Below, one piece after another: positions 58,889 to 64,000 of a stretch of 64,000 nt of DNA. Position numbers and translations under genes: made by a program. Position 1 is the stretch's first letter. Each line of letters opens with the position of its first letter. The notes under the pieces were generated by a model. The model was not told where the DNA came from and did no database searches. It saw only the letters and a list, made by a program, of their open reading frames with translations. The DNA is from JBCBGF01 sp038526915 (lineage in GTDB: Bacteria; Pseudomonadota; Alphaproteobacteria; Rhodobacterales; Rhodobacteraceae), in the NCBI GenBank assembly GCA_038526915.1, contig JBCBGF010000004.1:62001-126000 (forward strand), written 5' to 3'.

Positions 58889-60262
58889 ATGGCAGAAATC
58901 TCGTTTCTTCTCAACGGAGAGACCGTGCGGATCGCCGATGCGACGCCGACCGAGACACTTCTTGACTGGTTGCGCGACACGCAGGGGCTGACCGGTACGA
59001 AGGAAGGCTGCAACGAAGGGGATTGCGGGGCCTGCACGGTGATGGTCACCGATGGTGACGGCGCGCGTGCCTTGAACGCCTGCATTCTTTTTCTCCCCCA
59101 ACTGCACGGCAAGGCTGTGCGCACGGTTGAGGGCATCGCGGGGCCCGACGGCACCCTGCATCCGGTGCAAGAGGCCATGATCACCCATCACGGGTCGCAA
59201 TGCGGGTTCTGCACGCCAGGCTTTATCGTCACGATGGCAACTGCGCATCTGAACGGGCGGACGGATCATGACGATCAGCTTGCGGGCAACCTTTGCCGCT
59301 GCACGGGCTATGCACCGATCATCCGCGCGGCCGAAGCGGCGGAAGACGCCGCTGTGCCGCACTGGATGAGCGATGCTCCGCCAGATGTGGGCACCCCCTC
59401 TGATGAGGGCTGCTTCTTGCCGCAGACCGCCGATGCGCTGGCCGCGTGGTATGCCGCGCATCCTGACGGGACGCTGATCGCAGGGGCCACCGATGTTGGG
59501 CTTTGGGTCACAAAGTCGCTGCGCGACCTGGCGCCGGTTGCTTTCCTGAACGGGGTGCAGGACCTGCGGCGGATCGAGATCGCTGAGACCGAGATCACGG
59601 TGGGGGCCGCTGTGACTATGGCAGACCTAATGCCCGTGCTGCGCGACCACTACCCGTCCTATGCCGAGCTGGCCCGCAGGTACGGATCAGAACAGGTCCG
59701 CCAGGCGGCCACGATCGGCGGCAACGTCGCCAACGGCTCACCGATCGGTGACAACCCACCCGCGCTCATCGCCCTGGGCGCGACCTTGCGGCTGCGAAAG
59801 GGCGACACGCGGCGCGCGATACCGATCGAGGACTTTTTTATCGACTACGGCAAACAGGATCGCGCGCCGGGCGAGTTTGTGGAGAGCATTGTGATCCCCC
59901 GCGGGGCAGATCGGCTGAGATGCTACAAGCTGTCCAAGCGGTTCGATCAGGATATCTCGGCAGTCTGCGGCTGTTTCAACATCACCGTCGAAGACGGCAA
60001 GGTCGCGCAAGCGCGGATCGCGTTCGGCGGGATGGCCGGGATCCCAAAGCGTGCGACCCACGTCGAGTCCGCGCTCGTGGGCCAAGCCTGGAGCGAAAAG
60101 ACGGTGCGCAGCGCGCAGGATGCCTTCGCCAAAGACTTTACACCGCTAAGCGATATGCGGGCCTCAGCGGCCTATCGGCTTGAAACGGCCAAGGCACTGC
60201 TTCTGCGCTACTACTTCGAAGACCAAGGCGTTCCGACCGATGTGCTGGGGGTGGCGTCATGA
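58889..60262 (+). CDS. xdhA: Xanthine dehydrogenase small subunit (Fe-S and FAD)
   Basis: 457-residue subunit carrying electrons from the molybdenum site to NAD+. The first [2Fe-2S] cluster is bound by C41, C46, C49 and C65, the second by C105, C108, C136 and C138. The FAD domain (about 180-350) includes AGATDVGLWV and ATIGGNVANGSPIGD. Length agrees with the Rhodobacter capsulatus type XdhA. The stop overlaps the xdhB start (ATGA). Confidence 0.96.
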   Translation: MAEISFLLNGETVRIADATPTETLLDWLRDTQGLTGTKEGCNEGDCGACTVMVTDGDGARALNACILFLPQLHGKAVRTVEGIAGPDGTLHPVQEAMITHHGSQCGFCTPGFIVTMATAHLNGRTDHDDQLAGNLCRCTGYAPIIRAAEAAEDAAVPHWMSDAPPDVGTPSDEGCFLPQTADALAAWYAAHPDGTLIAGATDVGLWVTKSLRDLAPVAFLNGVQDLRRIEIAETEITVGAAVTMADLMPVLRDHYPSYAELARRYGSEQVRQAATIGGNVANGSPIGDNPPALIALGATLRLRKGDTRRAIPIEDFFIDYGKQDRAPGEFVESIVIPRGADRLRCYKLSKRFDQDISAVCGCFNITVEDGKVAQARIAFGGMAGIPKRATHVESALVGQAWSEKTVRSAQDAFAKDFTPLSDMRASAAYRLETAKALLLRYYFEDQGVPTDVLGVAS

Positions 60263-62604
60263 GCGTCGCCAAGCCGCTGCCCCATGATGCGGCCCACCTC
60301 CACGTCGCCGGTCAGGCGCGGTATGTCGACGACATCCCCGTCCCGGGCAACGCGCTGCATCTGGCGTTTGGCACATCAAGCGTGGCTCACGGGGACATCA
60401 CCGCGATGGATCTCGACGCCGTGCGTCACGCCCTCGGTGTTGTCGCAGTGCTGACAGCCGACGATCTGCCGCATGCCAATGATGTGTCGCCCTCGGTCCA
60501 TGATGAACCGCTATTGGCCACGGATACGGTGCACTATGTCGGGCAACCGATTTTCCTGGTCGCGGCCACATCGCACCTCGCCGCACGAAAGGCCGCCCGC
60601 CTTGGTCGCGTGGAAATCGCCGCGCGTCCTGCAATTCTGACCATCGACGAGGCGCTTGAGGCCGACAGCCGGTTCGAAGACGGCCCCCGCGTCTATGGCA
60701 AGGGCGATCCGGCGCAGGCCATCGCTGGCGCCGCGCATGTCATCGAGGGCCGCTTTGAGATCGGGGGGCAAGAACACTTCTACCTTGAAGGCCAGGCCGC
60801 GCTCGCGCTGCCTCAGGAAGGCGGGGACATGATTGTTCATTCCTCGTCCCAGCACCCGACGGAGATCCAGCACAAGGTGGCGGACGCACTGGGCCGCCCG
60901 ATGAACGCCGTGCGTGTCGAGGTGCGGCGCATGGGTGGTGGCTTTGGCGGAAAGGAAAGCCAGGGCAATGCCCTCGCGGTTGCTTGCGCAATTGTGGCGG
61001 ACCAAACGGGTCGCCCGACCAAGATGCGCTATGACCGCGACGATGATTTCGTCATCACCGGCAAGCGACATGATTTCCGGATCGAATACCGCGTGGGCAC
61101 CGATGCCGAGGGGCGCATCGAAGGGATCGAGTTCCGGCAGCTGTGTCGCTGCGGATGGGCGCAGGACCTGTCGCTGCCCGTGGCGGACCGGGCAATGCTG
61201 CACGCCGACAACGCCTATCACCTGCCCCACGTGCGGATCGAAAGCCACCGGCTGAAGACCAACACCCAAAGCGCAACCGCCTTCCGGGGCTTCGGCGGGC
61301 CGCAGGGGATGGTTGGGATCGAGCGTGTGATGGATCACATTGCCCACAGCCTGGGCAAGGACCCGTTGGAGGTGCGCCGCGCAAATTACTATCGGGCACC
61401 GAGCAGTGGCGGGCCCGGCACCGGTCGGCGCTTTGGCGCAGCGCATTCGCCCTCTCGCCCAGATGATGGCCCGCAGACTACGCCCTATCATATGCCGGTC
61501 GAGGATTTCATTCTGCATGAGATGACCGACCGTCTGGTCGAGACCTCGGATTTCAAGCGCCGGCAAAATGCGGTCGCGGACTGGAACGCCGCAAACCCGG
61601 TGCTGAAGAAGGGGATCGCGCTCACACCCGTGAAGTTCGGGATCAGCTTCACGCTGACCCATCTCAACCAGGCGGGTGCCTTGGTGCATGTCTACCAGGA
61701 TGGGTCGATCCACATGAACCACGGCGGGACCGAGATGGGCCAGGGCCTGTTCCAGAAGGTCGCGCAGGTGGCCGCCGATCGCTTTGGCGTGGATATCGCG
61801 CGCGTCAAGATCACCGCGACCGACACGGGCAAGGTGCCCAACACATCGGCAACGGCGGCCTCGTCTGGATCGGATTTGAACGGGATGGCCGTTCGCAACG
61901 CCTGTGACACAATCCGTGACCGCCTGGCTGACTTTGTGGCCGAGCAGCACCAGACCGACGCCGCGAAGATCCGCTTCGAGGATGGTCAAGTTCTGGTCGG
62001 CAACGAAGCGCTGGCCTTCGATGACGTGGTCAAGAACGCCTACATGAACCGGATCAGCCTATCGGCCACAGGGTTTTACAAAACGCCCAAGATCGTCTGG
62101 GACCGGATCAAGGGAACGGGCCGCCCGTTTTTCTACTTCGCCTACGGGGTAGCCGCGACCGAAGTGGTGATCGACACGCTGACGGGCGAAAATCGGATCC
62201 TGCGCGCAGATATCCTGCATGACTGCGGTGCGTCGCTGAACCCCGCGCTGGATATCGGTCAGATCGAGGGCGGCTATGTTCAGGGGGCAGGCTGGCTTAC
62301 AACCGAGGAATTGGTGTGGGATGACGCTGGCCGGCTGCGCACGCACGCCCCTTCGACCTACAAGATCCCGGCCTGTTCGGACCGCCCGGATATCTTCAAC
62401 GTGGCCCTGTGGGATGGCGAAAACCGCGAAGACACGATCTATCGCTCAAAAGCCGTGGGGGAGCCGCCGCTGATGCTTGGGATATCGGCGCTGATGGCGC
62501 TGTCGAACGCCGCTGCGGCCTGCGGCACGCACTACCCCGACTTGCGGGCCCCGGCGACAGCAGAGGCGGTTTTGGCCGCGGTACATCGGGCGCGTGGCGC
62601 ATGA
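60259..62604 (+). CDS. xdhB: Xanthine dehydrogenase molybdopterin-binding subunit
   Basis: 781-residue catalytic subunit oxidising hypoxanthine and xanthine to urate. GGGFGGKESQGN, FRGFGGPQGM and the cofactor-binding GGTEMGQGL are in order. The catalytic glutamate is in KAVGEPPLMLG near the C-terminus. It is coupled to xdhA and xdhC by ATGA overlaps on both sides. Confidence 0.96.
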   Translation: MSVAKPLPHDAAHLHVAGQARYVDDIPVPGNALHLAFGTSSVAHGDITAMDLDAVRHALGVVAVLTADDLPHANDVSPSVHDEPLLATDTVHYVGQPIFLVAATSHLAARKAARLGRVEIAARPAILTIDEALEADSRFEDGPRVYGKGDPAQAIAGAAHVIEGRFEIGGQEHFYLEGQAALALPQEGGDMIVHSSSQHPTEIQHKVADALGRPMNAVRVEVRRMGGGFGGKESQGNALAVACAIVADQTGRPTKMRYDRDDDFVITGKRHDFRIEYRVGTDAEGRIEGIEFRQLCRCGWAQDLSLPVADRAMLHADNAYHLPHVRIESHRLKTNTQSATAFRGFGGPQGMVGIERVMDHIAHSLGKDPLEVRRANYYRAPSSGGPGTGRRFGAAHSPSRPDDGPQTTPYHMPVEDFILHEMTDRLVETSDFKRRQNAVADWNAANPVLKKGIALTPVKFGISFTLTHLNQAGALVHVYQDGSIHMNHGGTEMGQGLFQKVAQVAADRFGVDIARVKITATDTGKVPNTSATAASSGSDLNGMAVRNACDTIRDRLADFVAEQHQTDAAKIRFEDGQVLVGNEALAFDDVVKNAYMNRISLSATGFYKTPKIVWDRIKGTGRPFFYFAYGVAATEVVIDTLTGENRILRADILHDCGASLNPALDIGQIEGGYVQGAGWLTTEELVWDDAGRLRTHAPSTYKIPACSDRPDIFNVALWDGENREDTIYRSKAVGEPPLMLGISALMALSNAAAACGTHYPDLRAPATAEAVLAAVHRARGA

Positions 62605-63548
62605 GCTTTGATCGCCAATCCCTACGCGATGCGATCGGTGACCACGGACAGGTCGCCCGCATTGTGGTGGCGGAGTTTGCGGGATCGGTCCCGCGGGAGA
62701 CGGGCACGGCCATGCTGGTCTGGGCCACCGGCCAATCCGGCACGATCGGCGGCGGCGCGCTGGAATACCAGGCCGTTACAAATGCCAGGGCGGCCCTTCA
62801 GAGGCAGGAAGACCGGTTTGATCGTATCCCCCTTGGTCCCGGTGCAGGACAATGCTGCGGCGGGCGCGTGTCCCTTCTGACCGAGGTTTGGACACACGAC
62901 CGGATAGCAACTTTCGACGGTCCTATCGTTGCCCGCCCCTGCCCCGGTCACAGCACCACCCCCAGCCTTGCCGTTCAGCGCCTGATTTCGCGCGCGCGGG
63001 GCCAGGGGGCGGAGGTCACACCCACGCTTTTGGACGGGTGGATGATCGAGCCCGTCAGTTCCAACACCCGCGACATCTGGATATACGGGGCGGGCCATGT
63101 GGGTCGCGCCATGGTTGATGTCCTCGCCCCCCTGCCGGATCTCGCGATCACTTGGGTCGACACTGGTATGGCGCGCTTCCCCGACGTGGTGACACCCAAT
63201 GTCACCATGCTACCAGCATCCGATCCTGCGGACGCGGTGGCCCATGCGCCCGACCGGGCGGAGCATTACATCCTCACCTATTCCCACGCTTTGGACCTGG
63301 AAATCTGCCACCGCATTCTGTCACGCGCGTTCCAGTCAGCCGGGCTGATTGGGTCGCGGACCAAGTGGGCGCGGTTCCGCAAGCGCCTTGCTGCACTGGG
63401 CCACGGGCCCGAGCAGATCGCCCGCATCCAATGCCCGATCGGTGATCCATCCCTCGGAAAGCACCCCCAAGCCATCGCTATCGGTGTCGCGCAGGCCGTG
63501 CTGCAAACCAGCAATCGCGCCGCCATTCGCTCAAAGGACACGGGATGA
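62601..63548 (+). CDS. xdhC: Xanthine dehydrogenase accessory protein XdhC
   Basis: 315-residue chaperone that binds molybdenum cofactor, helps its sulfuration and inserts it into XdhB. The N-terminal domain has SVPRETGTAMLVW, TIGGGALEYQA and LGPGAGQCCGGRVSLL with the paired cysteines. The C-terminal Rossmann-like part has IYGAGHVGRAMV and GLIGSRTKWARFRKRL. The ATG at 62601 overlaps the xdhB stop; the long upstream extension is a shadow of xdhB. Confidence 0.95.
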   Translation: MSFDRQSLRDAIGDHGQVARIVVAEFAGSVPRETGTAMLVWATGQSGTIGGGALEYQAVTNARAALQRQEDRFDRIPLGPGAGQCCGGRVSLLTEVWTHDRIATFDGPIVARPCPGHSTTPSLAVQRLISRARGQGAEVTPTLLDGWMIEPVSSNTRDIWIYGAGHVGRAMVDVLAPLPDLAITWVDTGMARFPDVVTPNVTMLPASDPADAVAHAPDRAEHYILTYSHALDLEICHRILSRAFQSAGLIGSRTKWARFRKRLAALGHGPEQIARIQCPIGDPSLGKHPQAIAIGVAQAVLQTSNRAAIRSKDTG

Positions 63549-64000
63549 CCGCTGCCCACCTGACGCTATCGGGCCTGACAAAGGCCTATCCCGGCGTTGT
63601 CGCGAATGATGACGTCTCCTTTGCCATCAAACCTGGTGAGATCCACGCGCTTTTGGGCGAAAACGGTGCCGGAAAATCCACGCTGGTCAAGATGATCTAT
63701 GGCCTTGTGCGGCCCGATACCGGCCAGATGCATCTGCGCGACAAACCATATGACCCCGCCAACCCCAACGCGGCCCGCCGGGCGGGTATCGCGATGGTGT
63801 TTCAGCACTTTTCCTTGTTCGACGCGCTGGATGTGGCCGAAAACGTGGCCCTGGGGATGGACCAACCGCCCAAGCAAAGGGAACTCGCCCTCCGCATCCG
63901 CGAGGTAAGCGAAACCTACGGCCTGCCCCTCGACCCCGCGCGGCTTGTGGGCGATCTCAGCGCCGGGGAACAGCAACGGGTCGAAATCATCCGGTGCCTG
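63545..64000 (+). CDS. ABC transporter ATP-binding protein, nucleoside/sugar type (3' end outside window)
   Basis: First 152 codons of an ABC ATPase, ATG overlapping the xdhC stop (ATGA). Walker A is GENGAGKST, the Q loop is FQHFSLFDALDVAENV and the signature is LSAGEQQRVEI. The pattern fits the double-domain ATPases that work with BmpA-like nucleoside receptors (recalled), and its coupling to xanthine dehydrogenase genes suggests uptake of purines or nucleosides. The second ATPase half and permeases would lie beyond 64000. Confidence 0.88.
   Translation, partial: MTAAHLTLSGLTKAYPGVVANDDVSFAIKPGEIHALLGENGAGKSTLVKMIYGLVRPDTGQMHLRDKPYDPANPNAARRAGIAMVFQHFSLFDALDVAENVALGMDQPPKQRELALRIREVSETYGLPLDPARLVGDLSAGEQQRVEIIRCL

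Noticed and set aside
60511..61989. 492-residue minus-strand frame opposite xdhB
   Set aside because: Antisense shadow of the molybdopterin subunit with no family motifs.
1..64000. tRNA, rRNA, tmRNA, RNase P, CRISPR and IS elements
   Set aside because: Intergenic gaps were read for cloverleaf ends, repeat-spacer patterns, terminal inverted repeats and transposase motifs; none was found.

Overview
The window reads as chromosomal DNA of a high-GC alphaproteobacterium, most likely Rhodobacteraceae (Roseobacter group). This rests on recalled family-level features, not a database search: phosphatidylcholine synthase, short HisG with HisZ, the glgPBCAX-pgm cluster, YcjX/YcjF, Hint-domain proteins and an xdhABC set followed by a nucleoside-type ABC transporter. 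Coding density is high, and many genes overlap by 1-14 bases (ATGA, GTGA or TGATG junctions), so most of the window is organised as operons with coupled translation. I saw no tRNA, rRNA, IS element, prophage, CRISPR array or replication origin.

Layout. 1-2.9 kb (+): end of a transaldolase-type aldolase, a DUF484 protein, xerC and phosphatidylcholine synthase. 2.9-6.5 kb (-): ileS, a cupin and a DUF3253 protein. 6.7-7.7 kb: a VIT-type metal transporter and a small exported protein. 7.7-11.8 kb (-): ycjX, ycjF and a cyclic-nucleotide-binding/thioredoxin-reductase-like fusion. 11.9-15 kb: truA, a 49-residue membrane protein, and a divergent DUF4198/HupE-UreJ pair. 15-27.7 kb (-): glpK followed by a full glycogen operon, glgP-glgB-glgC-glgA-glgX-pgm. 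27.7-28.1 kb: a gene-free stretch ending in a strong plus-strand terminator, probably an sRNA. 28.1-34.2 kb: SRAP protein, 5'-nucleotidase, DUF952-pyrD with a ten-codon arsC remnant, MATE transporter and two PaaI-type thioesterases.

34.3-43.4 kb (+): a fatty-acid oxidation operon. Two small MerR regulators with ACGT-containing palindromes are followed by two acyl-CoA dehydrogenases, a GST, a thiolase, an NTF2-like protein and the bifunctional hydratase/dehydrogenase. 43.4-47 kb: a degenerate Hint protein, a sulfotransferase, an EamA transporter and an M48-like protein that has lost HExxH. 47-51.5 kb (-): nucleoside salvage operon cdd-deoA-deoB-add-upp. 51.6-54.8 kb (-): hisS-hisZ-hisG. 54.9-58.6 kb: slyX and dnaE. 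58.9-64 kb (+): xanthine dehydrogenase xdhA-xdhB-xdhC, running into an ABC ATPase cut by the window end.

Most genes are ordinary housekeeping or central metabolism. The least explained items are the sRNA-like locus near 28.0 kb, the metal-site-less M48 relative at 46 kb, the CxxC-less reductase fusion at 8 kb, the palindromes upstream of xdhA, the MerR operator set, the nucleophile-less Hint protein and the arsC remnant behind pyrD.
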